A DNA stretch of 64,000 nucleotides, taken from NCBI GenBank assembly GCA_029561345.1, contig JAKQJC010000041.1, positions 17,316 to 81,315 of the forward strand. Direction: 5' to 3'. This document shows, one piece after another, positions 1 to 8,580 of the stretch. The DNA comes from Chloroflexota bacterium. Lineage in GTDB: Bacteria; Chloroflexota; Anaerolineae; Anaerolineales; Anaerolineaceae. The notes beneath the pieces were generated by a model that worked only from the letters and a program-made list of their open reading frames with translations, made no database searches and had not been told where the DNA came from. Made by a program: the position numbers and the translations under genes. Within the stretch, counting starts at the first letter, position 1. Each line of letters begins with the position of its first letter.

Positions 1-139
1 GGTTGGATTGGTGAACCACGTCCAGCGCTTCCCGTCCATCCGAAGCCACCAGCACCTCAAAATCCTGCCCACTGAGAAAATCGCTCAGCAGCACCTGCAC
101 ATTGCGCGTATCGTCCACAACCAGAATTTTTCGTGTCAT
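1..139 (-). CDS. Response regulator receiver domain, 3' part cut by window edge
   Basis: The reverse strand starts at an ATG at 139 and reads MTRKILVVDDTRNVQVLLSD, continuing with SDGREALDVV to the window edge. The hydrophobic first strand followed by VVDD is the acidic pocket of a CheY-like receiver domain. The phospho-acceptor Asp and any output domain lie outside the window, so the subfamily cannot be assigned. Family is clear; function beyond phosphorelay signalling is unknown. Confidence 0.85.
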   Translation of the reverse strand, partial: MTRKILVVDDTRNVQVLLSDFLSGQDFEVLVASDGREALDVVHQSN

Positions 140-292
140 GTTTTTATTATAACCCTGACTATCTGTCTCCTGTGAAACAAATACGGTCAAAGATGCGGTT
201 TCGACCCATGGAGCATATGTATCGTTCATAGAGCCTCCTGAACATTTCCGCCTGTCTTACGGCGACAGGCGGAAGTGAGGACTGTTTTGAGA

Positions 293-940
293 TCAATAGC
301 CGCTGGCTTCGTCCTTGCTTACGCTGACCATCACGGTTTCCGATTCGCTGTTCGCCCAGTCATCCTGAACGCCTTCATCAAAAAACACTTTCAGATCAGC
401 CGTGTCGCGCACAAAATCCACCTTGCCAATGGTGATGCGCTTGATTTTCAACCCCGTGCGCGCCTGCAGGTCAGCCAGCAGTTCCGCCCGGCGGTCAGGC
501 CGGATCAGCTCAATCTTTTCATAAACGATGCGCTTTGAGGTTTCATAGTGAAAACCCCATTCCTTTTCCAGGGCAAACATGATGGCAATGATGGCGGCGT
601 TGGCAGCCAGAAGCTGCGGCCAGATGGCGCTGGTTGCGCCAGCCGAATTCATCACCGGCATGGCGGCAATGATGAACAAATAGGTCATTTCGCGGATCGG
701 CAGCGGATCGGTGCGGTAGCGCAGAATGGAGAAGATGGCAAACAGGCCAAAGCCCACGCCCACGCCCAGTTCAATGCTGGCCATAAAACTCAGCACAAAG
801 AAAATCACTGTATTGAACGCCAGAAATGTAAACACATAACGCTTGTTGTGGGTGGATGGATAATAGATAAAGCGGACAATAATCAATGCCACCAAAAAAT
901 TGAAGCCAAAGCTCAGCAAAAACGCTGTCAAATCCGTCAT
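293..940 (-). CDS. DUF4956 family membrane protein
   Basis: 215 residues with about four hydrophobic segments in the first 130 residues and a soluble C-terminal part (EKEWGFHYETSKRIVYEKIE onward). The stretch GFGLFAIFSILRYRTDPLPI is characteristic of the DUF4956 family as I recall it. Its start overlaps the stop of the upstream VTC-domain gene by 4 nt (ATGA), so the two are translationally coupled. DUF4956 proteins are commonly encoded next to VTC-domain polyphosphate polymerases. That suggests a membrane partner in polyphosphate synthesis or translocation, which is inference from context; no catalytic motif is visible. Confidence 0.85.
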   Translation of the reverse strand: MTDLTAFLLSFGFNFLVALIIVRFIYYPSTHNKRYVFTFLAFNTVIFFVLSFMASIELGVGVGFGLFAIFSILRYRTDPLPIREMTYLFIIAAMPVMNSAGATSAIWPQLLAANAAIIAIMFALEKEWGFHYETSKRIVYEKIELIRPDRRAELLADLQARTGLKIKRITIGKVDFVRDTADLKVFFDEGVQDDWANSESETVMVSVSKDEASGY

Positions 941-1788
941 TTTGACCCTCCATTCATTCTTTCAATCCAGAGTAACATGGGTTTCAAGGTGTTTTTCTTC
1001 ACCTGTTCGTAAAGCATGGACACCCCGATGCAATATTTGCTGAATCCCCGTTCATGAATATGCTGAGTGCGCATCTGCGCCAAAAAAGGCGAATTCTGGT
1101 GCAATGAGTCCATTTTCACCTCGGCAATGACCACGCTCGAAAGCTGAGTCATTTTATCCGCCGTGTAAAAGGTCAGATCCAGGTCAATGGTCACCCGCTC
1201 GCAGCTGTGTTTGTTCACCAGGGTGATGCGGGTGAAGGTATTCCACAGGCGGGGCAGCAGCTGCCGGCTGTCATAAGGCAGCACATCATTCAGCCAACCC
1301 TGCGATTCAGCCGTCATGCGGGTTACGGGCTGGTCAGTGCGGATGCGATCCTTGACCGTGCGGCCCTTGCTGGTTTTGTGTTTCACTTCCAGAAAGGAAA
1401 GGCAGGAGTCGGTATATTCGCGGCTGCGCACCTTGTAACGGTCAGCCCGGCCGTTCACATGCAGGTTATAGAATTCAAAATCAGCAGTATCAAAATACAG
1501 CGTGCGGTAGTGGTTCAGGCGCTGCCCCCCCACAGACAGAATACGGTAATCAGCCTGGATGGCCGCCAATGCCTGCAAAAGCTGGCTGATGGTCATGACG
1601 AACTTGGTATCGGTGCGGTTGAGCAGGGCCACCGAGTCCATTTCCTTCAGGCTGATGGGTGCAAAGCCGGCTGCCAGGTTTTCCAGTCCTGAAGGGACCA
1701 CATGCCATTCCTGAGCGGGCTGCGAAAGCTGCCAGGGCTGCATCCGGGGTTGATCTTGTGTGGGGCGGTTCCAATTTACGTTGTTCAT
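937..1788 (-). CDS. VTC domain protein, probable polyphosphate polymerase
   Basis: 283 residues. The VTC (vacuolar transporter chaperone) tunnel-fold hallmarks are visible in order: RTDTKF at 58-63, TLYFDT at 96-101, KVRSREY at 119-125, EVKHK at 134-138, KGRTVKDR at 141-148, and a late AEVKMDS. In the family these alternating basic and acidic residues line a tunnel that binds ATP, metal and the growing polyphosphate chain. The first 40 residues are polar, Gln/Pro-rich and not part of the fold. It is the upstream gene of a two-gene unit with the DUF4956 membrane protein. The VTC fold is near certain; polyphosphate synthesis is inferred from the family. Confidence 0.88.
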   Translation of the reverse strand: MNNVNWNRPTQDQPRMQPWQLSQPAQEWHVVPSGLENLAAGFAPISLKEMDSVALLNRTDTKFVMTISQLLQALAAIQADYRILSVGGQRLNHYRTLYFDTADFEFYNLHVNGRADRYKVRSREYTDSCLSFLEVKHKTSKGRTVKDRIRTDQPVTRMTAESQGWLNDVLPYDSRQLLPRLWNTFTRITLVNKHSCERVTIDLDLTFYTADKMTQLSSVVIAEVKMDSLHQNSPFLAQMRTQHIHERGFSKYCIGVSMLYEQVKKNTLKPMLLWIERMNGGSK

Positions 1789-2190
1789 TTCAATCCTCCA
1801 GTTGACGCGATGTTGGCGTCTGAGTTATGCCTATCTTACCCCCACCGGCAGGCGAAGTGGTTTATTTTTTGTATATCAACGGAGTTCTGGCGGCTAATGT
1901 TAACCTCAAAAATCAGCGAATTGCGACCGGTGTCAGCCTGCTGCAAAGCCATCTCCCGAACCTGGCTGACTGAATAGTTCAACAATGTCGCATTTCTATC
2001 CTTCTTGCATATTCATTGCTTTCAATCAGCACCGTAACGGCATGGGGGTTTTATCCCCAAAGTAGGGCAAAAACTCCCCAAATTAACGGTCTCCCCCCTA
2101 TGAGCAAGAGCCGGGAGGTGGGCAATTTTTAATGTGACATGGTCAAAATAGGCGCAGCTTTGTTTTGTACTGGCTTTTCAATTGTTTGGA
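1789..2190. other. Intergenic region without a supported gene
   Basis: Lies between the divergent VTC and M23 genes. A short plus-strand frame at 1827-1973 has no ribosome binding site and no recognisable family. No repeat or RNA structure of note was seen, apart from weak G/C runs around 2045-2100. Confidence 0.5.
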
Positions 2191-2191
2191 C

Positions 2192-2220
2192 TTGACAGCC
2201 CACCGGATTAACCATATAAT
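2192..2220 (+). promoter_or_regulatory. Consensus sigma-70 type promoter for the M23/HTH operon
   Basis: A perfect -35 TTGACA (2192-2197) and perfect -10 TATAAT (2215-2220) are separated by exactly 17 bp. The start codon of the M23 gene lies 55 nt downstream of the -10 box, after an AAGGAG ribosome site at 2261-2266. Confidence 0.85.
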
Positions 2221-2222
2221 TA

Positions 2223-2250
2223 ATATAACGTTATATAAAATATAACGTTT
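2223..2250. promoter_or_regulatory. Palindromic operator downstream of the promoter
   Basis: A perfect 14-bp palindrome ATATAACGTTATAT lies at 2223-2236, and a second related ATATAACGTTT at 2240-2250 repeats the AACGTT core 17 bp later. Both sit at the expected transcription start just after the -10 box, a classic place for repression. The HTH regulator encoded second in the operon is the obvious candidate ligand (inference). Confidence 0.6.
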
Positions 2251-2274
2251 CGGATAAAACAAGGAGCCTGCACC

Positions 2275-2982
2275 ATGAATGAATCAACCCAACCCATCAT
2301 TGTAGATCTACCCCTGCGCGGTGAATGGTCGTGCCCCAACACGCCCGGAACCAAAGTGCCCAGCCACGGCACAGACCAGTTCGCCCAGCGCTACGCTTAT
2401 GATTTCATGATGGTGGACTGGAACCGGAAAGAACAGGTCTTTTTTGAGGGCAGCGCCTGGCGGTATTTTTTGCTGGGCGTGCCGCTGAACAAATGCCTCG
2501 GCTGGGGTAAACCCGTGCACGCGCCCTGTGATGGTGAAATTCTGACCGCCGCGGATGGCTACAAGGAAAGGCAGCCTGTGCACCTGGTGCGCGACCTGCT
2601 GATCGCCTGGAAAAATGCCTTCACCTTTAATCCTGAAAAGGTCGGCCTGCAGCCGGTGGCAGGTAATCACATCATCATGCGCTTTGGCAATACCTATGCC
2701 CTTCTTGCCCATCTGCAGCGCGGTTCCATCTGTGTGCGCCAGGGACAGCGTGTGAAAAAAGGCGATATTTTGGGCCGGGTGGGCCATTCCGGCAATTCCA
2801 CCGCTCCCCATCTCCACTTTCAACTGATGGATTCTCCCGATCCCCTCACAGCCCAGGGCCTGCCCTGCGCCTTCACCTATTTCGAGCGCTTTGAAAACGG
2901 CGTCTGGAAACCCGTCGAAGGCGGCATGCCCACCGACAAAGACCGTTTCCGCCTGCTGGAAACAGAAGGAAATGTGCTTTGA
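2275..2982 (+). CDS. M23 (LytM-type) metallopeptidase family protein
   Basis: 235 residues without a signal peptide. An HGTDQFAQRYAYDF stretch near residue 31 and a C-terminal GDILGRVGHSGNSTAPHLHF (about 162-181) are the M23 signature. The HLH dyad supplies zinc and catalytic histidines. M23 enzymes cut peptidoglycan cross-bridges or act as non-enzymatic LytM modules. The start is supported by AAGGAG 8 nt upstream. Its stop overlaps the TTG start of the downstream regulator. The lack of an export signal is odd for a wall hydrolase, so a cytoplasmic or other substrate is possible. Confidence 0.8.
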   Translation: MNESTQPIIVDLPLRGEWSCPNTPGTKVPSHGTDQFAQRYAYDFMMVDWNRKEQVFFEGSAWRYFLLGVPLNKCLGWGKPVHAPCDGEILTAADGYKERQPVHLVRDLLIAWKNAFTFNPEKVGLQPVAGNHIIMRFGNTYALLAHLQRGSICVRQGQRVKKGDILGRVGHSGNSTAPHLHFQLMDSPDPLTAQGLPCAFTYFERFENGVWKPVEGGMPTDKDRFRLLETEGNVL

Positions 2983-3608
2983 ACAGGCCGGCGCAAGCGG
3001 ATCAGGGGCGCAGAATCATCGAGCAGGACGGCATCCGCATTCTGGCGGTTTCGTCCAGCGCCGATGTGAAGGTGGCGGCCTCGCCGCAGCGGCAGCAGAT
3101 TTTCAGGCTGCTGCTCATCCACGGCAGCCCGCTGCACGGAAAAGAAATCGCCACCCGGCTGGGCATTCAACCAGCCACCGCGCACTTTCACCTCAAAAAA
3201 CTGGAAGAGATTGGCGCTGTGCGCGTCAGCCATACCGGGGTGATCAACGGCATCACCGCCCGTTACTATGAACCCGCGGTGGACGGTATCATCGTGCAGG
3301 ATGATCTTCTGCAGCCGGAAGATGATGAAACCCTCCGCCAGAAAATGCTGCTGGCAGCCAATGCTTACAATACCAGCCGCGACACCTTTCTTCAGGCCGT
3401 GAAAAAAAGCGGACAAAACAGTCCCTTCCCTGTTCTGCTCAACGACCTGGTGTATCTTTCAGAAGAAGATGCTGCCGCATTTTACAGCGAAATGGAAAAC
3501 CTGTTGAACCGTTATGCCCGGAAAGGCAGTGGCAAAACCCTTTATACCCTTTTTGCCAGCATCGCTCCCCTGGAAGAGCCGGCCTGCCCATCACCGGCCG
3601 CTGATTAA
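2979..3608 (+). CDS. ArsR-like winged-helix transcriptional regulator
   Basis: 209 residues starting at TTG, which overlaps the upstream TGA stop (TTGA), implying coupled translation. Residues about 32-90 form a winged helix: RQQIFRLLLIHGSPLHGKEI, then ATRLGIQPATAHFHLKKLEE, then a wing reading IGAVRVSHTGVINGITARYY. The recognition helix ATAHFHLKKL is ArsR/HTH_5-like. No cysteine metal site is visible. The C-terminal 110 residues are helical and unassigned. Likely represses its own operon through the palindromes at 2223-2250 (inference). Confidence 0.8.
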   Translation: MNRPAQADQGRRIIEQDGIRILAVSSSADVKVAASPQRQQIFRLLLIHGSPLHGKEIATRLGIQPATAHFHLKKLEEIGAVRVSHTGVINGITARYYEPAVDGIIVQDDLLQPEDDETLRQKMLLAANAYNTSRDTFLQAVKKSGQNSPFPVLLNDLVYLSEEDAAAFYSEMENLLNRYARKGSGKTLYTLFASIAPLEEPACPSPAAD

Positions 3609-3613
3609 ACGGA

Positions 3614-3642
3614 CAGCGCCCCATTTCGGGGCGCTGCTTTTT
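3614..3642 (+). terminator. Rho-independent terminator
   Basis: A 9-bp stem CAGCGCCCC / GGGGCGCTG with loop ATTTC is followed by CTTTTT. It ends the M23/HTH operon. Confidence 0.85.
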
Positions 3643-3657
3643 CTGCGGCAGATCTCT

Positions 3658-4965
3658 TTACAGGCGCACAACCCGCCCCATAAAGAGCACCGCGCCAGTT
3701 TGCACATCGCGGATGACATATATGAACGGCCGGTCAATGGTCAGAGTCACCGGTTCGTTCACCAGTGCGCTGGTTTCCATCATGATCACCGCCGTGGCGG
3801 CAGCCGCCTCGGTGCCGGATTCATCCACCGCCACAAAGGCCTTGTGGATGACCTCTGCAATCGCCAGGCTGCGGGAACCATCCATGCCTGAAAAATCAGC
3901 ATCACCGCTGAAGGCATCAGTCATGCCCAGGGCCTGCAGGGTATCGGTCAGCGAAAGTTCAGCTTCGTAACTGAACTTGGGCATGGCCAGGTTCACCTGA
4001 TTGCGGCCAAGCTGTGAGAAAGCCGCCAGAAGGTCTTCATTGGTCAGGCCAGACTCCACCGTGGAAAACTTTCCCGCATCCGGGACAAGGATATCCATCA
4101 CCAGGCCGCCGCCCACGTAGGGCAATTCCACCATCTGGTAGCCTTCCCCGGCATAATAGCCCAATTTTTCAGACAACTGCATCTGCGGCGCCTTCACCAC
4201 CTTGCCATCCAGGTTGGTGAAATTGCTGTCCTTGGTGGCCTCTTTCTGGAAGGCATACTGCCAGCTTGCCTTGAAATAGATGGCGTTGGTCAGCACCAGG
4301 CGGGTATCGCTGTTAAGCACGCCTGCGGGCAGCAGGTTCTTGATTTTTTGTTCGGTTTCCTTTTCAACCCAGGCGTTAATCTCATTGCGGCAGGCTTCCG
4401 GGTCGCTCTTGAAATCCATCAGACGCATGCCGGCGCCGTAATTTTCAGCCAGCACATCCAGGTAAGCCGAGAGGAATTTGTAATCCTGCTGTCCCCAGAT
4501 GGCGTTGGCAATGCTCAGGCGGAAGGGGTCGCCCTGATCTTTGTCAGCCTGTGAAGGCCGGCTGGCCAGAGATTGGGAAAGAGCATTAAACGCCGCGTGC
4601 AGGCGGTCCTGCGGCAGGGTGTAATGCATCACCTGGTCCATTTGCGTCCGCGTATTGCCGGCGGCGCCAGCTTCGGTCATGGCCAGGGCCAGCGAAATGC
4701 TGTAAGGTGAAAAGAACAGGTTGCCGTCCTGACCGGTCAGCTTGTGATACAGGTCCAGCGCGAAGGCATTATTTCCAGCCGCCGCTGTCACAATATCCTC
4801 CTGCGGCGCGCCAGACACCAGGCGAGTTTTCGCCGATTGAGCAACCGTATTGCCCGTCTTGCCGCCGGTTTGACCGGCCGGTTTGTCTGCCGTTGGGGTT
4901 TGCGGCGAGCAGGCTGCCAGCGCCAGAATCACCAGCGCCAGAATCACATTCAATATCTTCTTCAT
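3658..4965 (-). CDS. Secreted serpin-family protease inhibitor (lipoprotein)
   Basis: 435 residues. An N-terminal lipoprotein signal ends in ALAACSP (lipobox Cys about residue 19), followed by a Thr/Gly-rich spacer and a full serpin domain. Visible serpin marks are NAIYFKASWQYAF, the hinge EAAAATAV (small residues permitting loop insertion), and a C-terminal RPFIYVIRD...LFMGRV. The flexible hinge predicts an inhibitory serpin that traps serine or cysteine proteases outside the cell; the target is unknown. A run of Met residues (VIMMETS) lies at the expected scissile region. Monocistronic, convergent with the M23 operon. Confidence 0.93.
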   Translation of the reverse strand: MKKILNVILALVILALAACSPQTPTADKPAGQTGGKTGNTVAQSAKTRLVSGAPQEDIVTAAAGNNAFALDLYHKLTGQDGNLFFSPYSISLALAMTEAGAAGNTRTQMDQVMHYTLPQDRLHAAFNALSQSLASRPSQADKDQGDPFRLSIANAIWGQQDYKFLSAYLDVLAENYGAGMRLMDFKSDPEACRNEINAWVEKETEQKIKNLLPAGVLNSDTRLVLTNAIYFKASWQYAFQKEATKDSNFTNLDGKVVKAPQMQLSEKLGYYAGEGYQMVELPYVGGGLVMDILVPDAGKFSTVESGLTNEDLLAAFSQLGRNQVNLAMPKFSYEAELSLTDTLQALGMTDAFSGDADFSGMDGSRSLAIAEVIHKAFVAVDESGTEAAAATAVIMMETSALVNEPVTLTIDRPFIYVIRDVQTGAVLFMGRVVRL

Positions 4966-5111
4966 TTTTTCTCTCCTTTTCGGGTGTTACTTTTTAAAGA
5001 CGCAGGCCGGAAGTGGTTTGTTCCCGTTTTCAGGAGATTGCTGACTGCATGGATGCCATTGGCCGGGGTTTGCGGCTGCCTGCTCAAGGCCTGGCAGGCA
5101 GCCGCTTTTTC

Positions 5112-5873
5112 TCAATGCAGCACATCCCGCCGCGACGATTCCCAACAGCCCAGGCAGGCAACCACAACGCCGCCAAGCAGCCCCAACAGCAAGGCTCCCA
5201 GGTAAGGCTGCATTTCGAACAGGCCGTTCGACACCTCGCCCGGCAGCGCCCAGGGATTGAACGGCGACCAATCAGAGCCAAAGGTGACCGCGCTGATCAC
5301 CGTTGGCACAATGCCCACGCTCATTGCCAGCACAAAACTGCTCCAGCGCAAACTGACCCAAAGGTGAATGGAGATGATCAGCCAGGCCGCCAGGTATGAC
5401 AGCAGCATGTTTTGCAGCAGCATGCCGAATGGAATGGGGGCGTCAAAACCCAGTTCAGGCAGGCACACCCGCCCGATCAGGCCTGCGCCGATGGTCATGG
5501 CAGCTAAAGCCAGCATGCTCAGGCCGATCAATCCCATGGCGAGAAGCTGTTTGGCGGCGTATATGCTCCAGCGCGGCAGCGGCAGGGCAAAAAGCTGCTT
5601 CCAGGTGCTGTTATTGTGTTCCAGAGCGCCCAACAGCCCCATTTCAAGCGTCACAAACAGGGGCAGCAGCAGCAGGTTCCACATCATGGCTGTGTGGCTG
5701 ATCAGGGTCATCCAGGCATCGCCCCCCACCCGGTACATGCGCCGCCCATATTCAAAGCCGATGGCAACCTCCAAAAAGGCCAGGGCGAATGGTGTGAGAA
5801 AAACCAACGCCAACGCCAGCGTGCGGTTAAGTTTGAGGGTTTCAGCGCTCAATGCGCGAAAAAGGTGCTTCAT
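5112..5873 (-). CDS. ABC-2 type transporter permease
   Basis: Start chosen at ATG 5873, giving MKHLFRALSAETLKLNRT, typical of ABC-2 permeases acting with a separate ATPase; a longer frame upstream would run into the ATPase gene. About six membrane segments. The start overlaps the ATPase stop by 4 nt (ATGA), so the two form an exporter. The product resembles antibiotic or lantibiotic-immunity permeases (length 253). Substrate unknown. Confidence 0.85.
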   Translation of the reverse strand: MKHLFRALSAETLKLNRTLALALVFLTPFALAFLEVAIGFEYGRRMYRVGGDAWMTLISHTAMMWNLLLLPLFVTLEMGLLGALEHNNSTWKQLFALPLPRWSIYAAKQLLAMGLIGLSMLALAAMTIGAGLIGRVCLPELGFDAPIPFGMLLQNMLLSYLAAWLIISIHLWVSLRWSSFVLAMSVGIVPTVISAVTFGSDWSPFNPWALPGEVSNGLFEMQPYLGALLLGLLGGVVVACLGCWESSRRDVLH

Positions 5874-6787
5874 TTTTTCTCCTGTTCCTCTGTCAATTTG
5901 AGAAAAATATCTTCCAGAGAGGGGTGTTCCATGCTCAACTGGTAAACTTGATGCCCGGCCTGCACCAGGCGGGTGTTGATCAGCGCAGCATCTGCCGCGC
6001 CGTTCACCGGCACGGTCAGATGGTGATTCTGGCCATGGACGGCTTTCCAACCCTGCTGAACCAGCAGCTTTTGCGATTCTTCCAGCCGGTCGGTGGCCAC
6101 GATAACCTGATTCCGGGTGCGCGCCTTGAGCTCATCCGGCTTGCCCTGAAAGATCAACCTGCCCGATTGCACAATGCCAATTTGCGTGACCATTTGTTCC
6201 ACTTCGCTGAGCAGGTGGCTCGACAGAAAAACCGTCAGGCCCTCAGCCGGCAGCCGGCAGATCAGTTCGCGCATTTCATGAATGCCGGCCGGGTCCAGAC
6301 CGTTGGTCGGTTCATCCAGAATCAACAATTCGGGCTGGCCAAACATCGCCGCCGCCAGCCCCAGGCGCTGCCGCATGCCCAATGAGTAATTGCGAACCAG
6401 ACGGTTGGCGGCATTTTCCAGGTTGACCACTTTCAACACCCGGCTGATTTCACTGCGGCTGCCGCCGGTCATGCGGCGAAGCACTTCAAGATTTTCGCGG
6501 CCGGTCAGATGGGGATAAAGTGAAGGCGATTCAACCAGCGAGCCCACCCGGCGCAGCACGCCCATCGGATCATCCCTCAAGCGCCGGTTGAACAGCCGGA
6601 TTTCCCCGCCATCCGGGTGAATCAGGCCCAGCAGCATGCGGATGGTGGTGGTTTTGCCGGCACCGTTGGGTCCCAAAAAGCCGTAGACACTGCCAGCCGG
6701 CACCTGCAGCGAAAGGCCATCCACGGCCCGGGTGTCTTTAAAGCTGCGAGTCAACTGTCTGGTTTCAATCATCCAGGGTTCCATCAT
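5870..6787 (-). CDS. ABC transporter ATP-binding protein
   Basis: 305 residues. Walker A GPNGAGKTT (about 39-47), signature YSLGMRQRLGLA, Walker B LLILDEPTNGLDP and H-loop SSHLL are all present. The C-terminal 80 residues are the accessory region common in drug and bacteriocin exporters of the CcmA/NatA type. AAGGAG precedes the start. It pairs with the permease downstream; the thiazoline-hydrolase-like gene lies 13 nt upstream, so all three form one minus-strand operon. Confidence 0.92.
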   Translation of the reverse strand: MMEPWMIETRQLTRSFKDTRAVDGLSLQVPAGSVYGFLGPNGAGKTTTIRMLLGLIHPDGGEIRLFNRRLRDDPMGVLRRVGSLVESPSLYPHLTGRENLEVLRRMTGGSRSEISRVLKVVNLENAANRLVRNYSLGMRQRLGLAAAMFGQPELLILDEPTNGLDPAGIHEMRELICRLPAEGLTVFLSSHLLSEVEQMVTQIGIVQSGRLIFQGKPDELKARTRNQVIVATDRLEESQKLLVQQGWKAVHGQNHHLTVPVNGAADAALINTRLVQAGHQVYQLSMEHPSLEDIFLKLTEEQEKK

Positions 6788-6800
6788 TCATTTGCTCCTT

Positions 6801-7586
6801 CTATTTGAGAAAATCAGGGGTCCATTCCCGCTGAATGGGCCGCCCGGCTTTGAAGCGAAAATCGCAGCGCGGGCCGCCGCGGGCAAGGGTGGTGGTGCGC
6901 ACCAGGCCAGTGCCAGCCATTTCACTGAGAGGGAAATCACCCAGGCACAGATAGGGCGCCAGCTCCAGCGCCTTTTGCGCCTGGTAAAATTTGACAATGC
7001 CACATTCGGTGTAATCCACGCCGAAATCGAAAGTCAGGCCATCGCCTTCCACAAAGGCCAGTTTCCAATCCCCCGGGTAGCGGCTCTGATCGGACCAACG
7101 CGCCATGCGGCGGAATTCATCCTGGGCGGGCTTGCCGGTGGCATTGCTGGTCTGGGCGGCCGCCAGGGGATCATTGAAACCAAATAGATTTTCCATGGCC
7201 CTGTACATGATGCGCCCGCTCTGTTCCACCGGCTGGCCGTGCGCCAGCATGCTGCGGTAAAAAGCGAGCGCGATTCCCGACATATAAAGGGTTTCGGTGA
7301 GCGAGTTGTCATCGCCCCCAATATCCGGCACCTGGGGCAGCAGCGCTTCAAAGGACTGGCGGCTTTCGCGCAAAACGGCTTCCCCATCTGCCTGGCCGCA
7401 TTGTTCAATGATCAACCCCTGCACCGGCAGCATGACGCTGTCAAAATCACTCATCAGGGACTTTTTGTTCTTCTGCCAGTAGGGTTCGGGTGCGGCCGAA
7501 GGCCGCCGGCTGCAGCCGGCACTCAGGCACAGACCGCAAATGCCGGCTGCGCTCCACTTAAGAAATTCGCGGCGGGTTAAAGGCAT
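6801..7586 (-). CDS. L-2-amino-thiazoline-4-carboxylate hydrolase-like protein with Tat/lipoprotein signal
   Basis: 261 residues from ATG 7586, which has GGAGGG upstream. The N-terminus PLTRREFLKWSAAG followed by LCLSAGC is a Tat-type motif running into a lipobox. The C-terminal block VDYTECGIVKFYQAQKALEL...LCLGDFPL...TLARGGPRCDFRF closely matches the ATC-hydrolase family (enzymes opening a thiazoline ring on the way to cysteine), including the C(D)FRF end. An exported member of this family is unusual. First gene of the operon with the ABC exporter. Actual substrate is unknown. Confidence 0.75.
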   Translation of the reverse strand: MPLTRREFLKWSAAGICGLCLSAGCSRRPSAAPEPYWQKNKKSLMSDFDSVMLPVQGLIIEQCGQADGEAVLRESRQSFEALLPQVPDIGGDDNSLTETLYMSGIALAFYRSMLAHGQPVEQSGRIMYRAMENLFGFNDPLAAAQTSNATGKPAQDEFRRMARWSDQSRYPGDWKLAFVEGDGLTFDFGVDYTECGIVKFYQAQKALELAPYLCLGDFPLSEMAGTGLVRTTTLARGGPRCDFRFKAGRPIQREWTPDFLK

Positions 7587-7716
7587 TTCATATCCCTCCC
7601 TGCTTCTTTGCATCGTTTTTTCATGGCTCTGCATCCTTTCGTATCGTGATAAAACGATGATACCGGAGCCATGTCTCAGAGCTGTCTCAGGGCTGTCGCA
7701 AAAGTGTCGCAGAATC

Positions 7717-7748
7717 AAAAGAACGGCAGAAACGTGTTTCTGCCGTTC
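7717..7748 (-). terminator. Terminator of the three-gene ABC operon
   Basis: A perfect 13-bp inverted repeat GAACGGCAGAAAC / GTTTCTGCCGTTC separated by 2 nt, followed on the minus strand by TTTTGATT. It lies just after the permease gene ending at 7774. Confidence 0.8.
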
Positions 7749-7773
7749 CGGGGTGACTTATCTTCGGTTGCTG

Positions 7774-8571
7774 TTAGATATACAGGTCGCGTTTGTTGTA
7801 AATCCAGTAGGAGCCGGCCAGGCAGACAAGAATAATGACGGCCGTGAGAAGCAGGAAGCCGCCATCCAGGCTGTTCTTGCGGAAAAGCTCGCCCGCATCA
7901 TAATACTTGAACGGCGTGAAGTATTTGAGAAAATCCAGGTTTTCCTGCATGCTGGAGATAATCGACATGAAGTACGTCACCAGGATGATGCCCACCGCCG
8001 TTGAACCGGCCAGCTTGTATTGTTTCATGGCGCAGCCCAGCAGCAAACCCAGGGCCAGAAAAATCAGTTCAAGCAGGAACATCGACAGCATTTCCAGAGT
8101 CAGAAAATCATAGAAAGTTTTGCCCGGGTTGTAGGATTGCACCGCCACCAGCGAGACCCCCCAGGTGATGAGCACAAAAGCAACGCAGTTTACCAGGGCC
8201 GCCAGCGCCTTGGCTGTGATCACCCGGCTGCGCGATACCGGCAGCACCAGCGAAAATTCAACCGTTTTATCGCGCTCCTCCTTGGAAATCATATCGCTGC
8301 CCCACATGGCCGCAGCAATGGCTGCCATCAAGGCAAAGTAAATAAACATGATGCCGTAGAAACCTTCCACCGTGGTCAGGTTAAAGGCATGCATGTTCAA
8401 AGCCTTGAGCAGCGGCTGGGGCATCGAATCGAGCATTTTGGCCGTTTCGGGGTCGCTGGCAAAAGCTGAAAACTTGGTCACGGCCATGAAAATCAGCAGG
8501 ATGACGATCACGCTCCAGATGATCAGCGATTTGAAGTTGGCCTTTAATTCACGAAGAAAGATATTCATCAC
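7774..8571 (-). CDS. ABC-2 type transporter permease
   Basis: 265 residues with six predicted membrane segments. It begins MMNIFLRELKANFKSLIIWS, has a cytosolic SKEERDKTVEFSLVLPVSRS motif shared by ABC-2 exporter permeases, and ends in a short basic tail. Its paralogue lies 9 nt upstream, so the operon encodes a heterodimeric permease with one ATPase. Probably an efflux system for a lipid-soluble drug or peptide; substrate not determinable. Confidence 0.88.
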   Translation of the reverse strand: MMNIFLRELKANFKSLIIWSVIVILLIFMAVTKFSAFASDPETAKMLDSMPQPLLKALNMHAFNLTTVEGFYGIMFIYFALMAAIAAAMWGSDMISKEERDKTVEFSLVLPVSRSRVITAKALAALVNCVAFVLITWGVSLVAVQSYNPGKTFYDFLTLEMLSMFLLELIFLALGLLLGCAMKQYKLAGSTAVGIILVTYFMSIISSMQENLDFLKYFTPFKYYDAGELFRKNSLDGGFLLLTAVIILVCLAGSYWIYNKRDLYI

Positions 8572-8580
8572 GGCCTCCTT

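Noticed and set aside
1827..1973. Short plus-strand gene
   Set aside because: No ribosome site, no family, 48 codons only.
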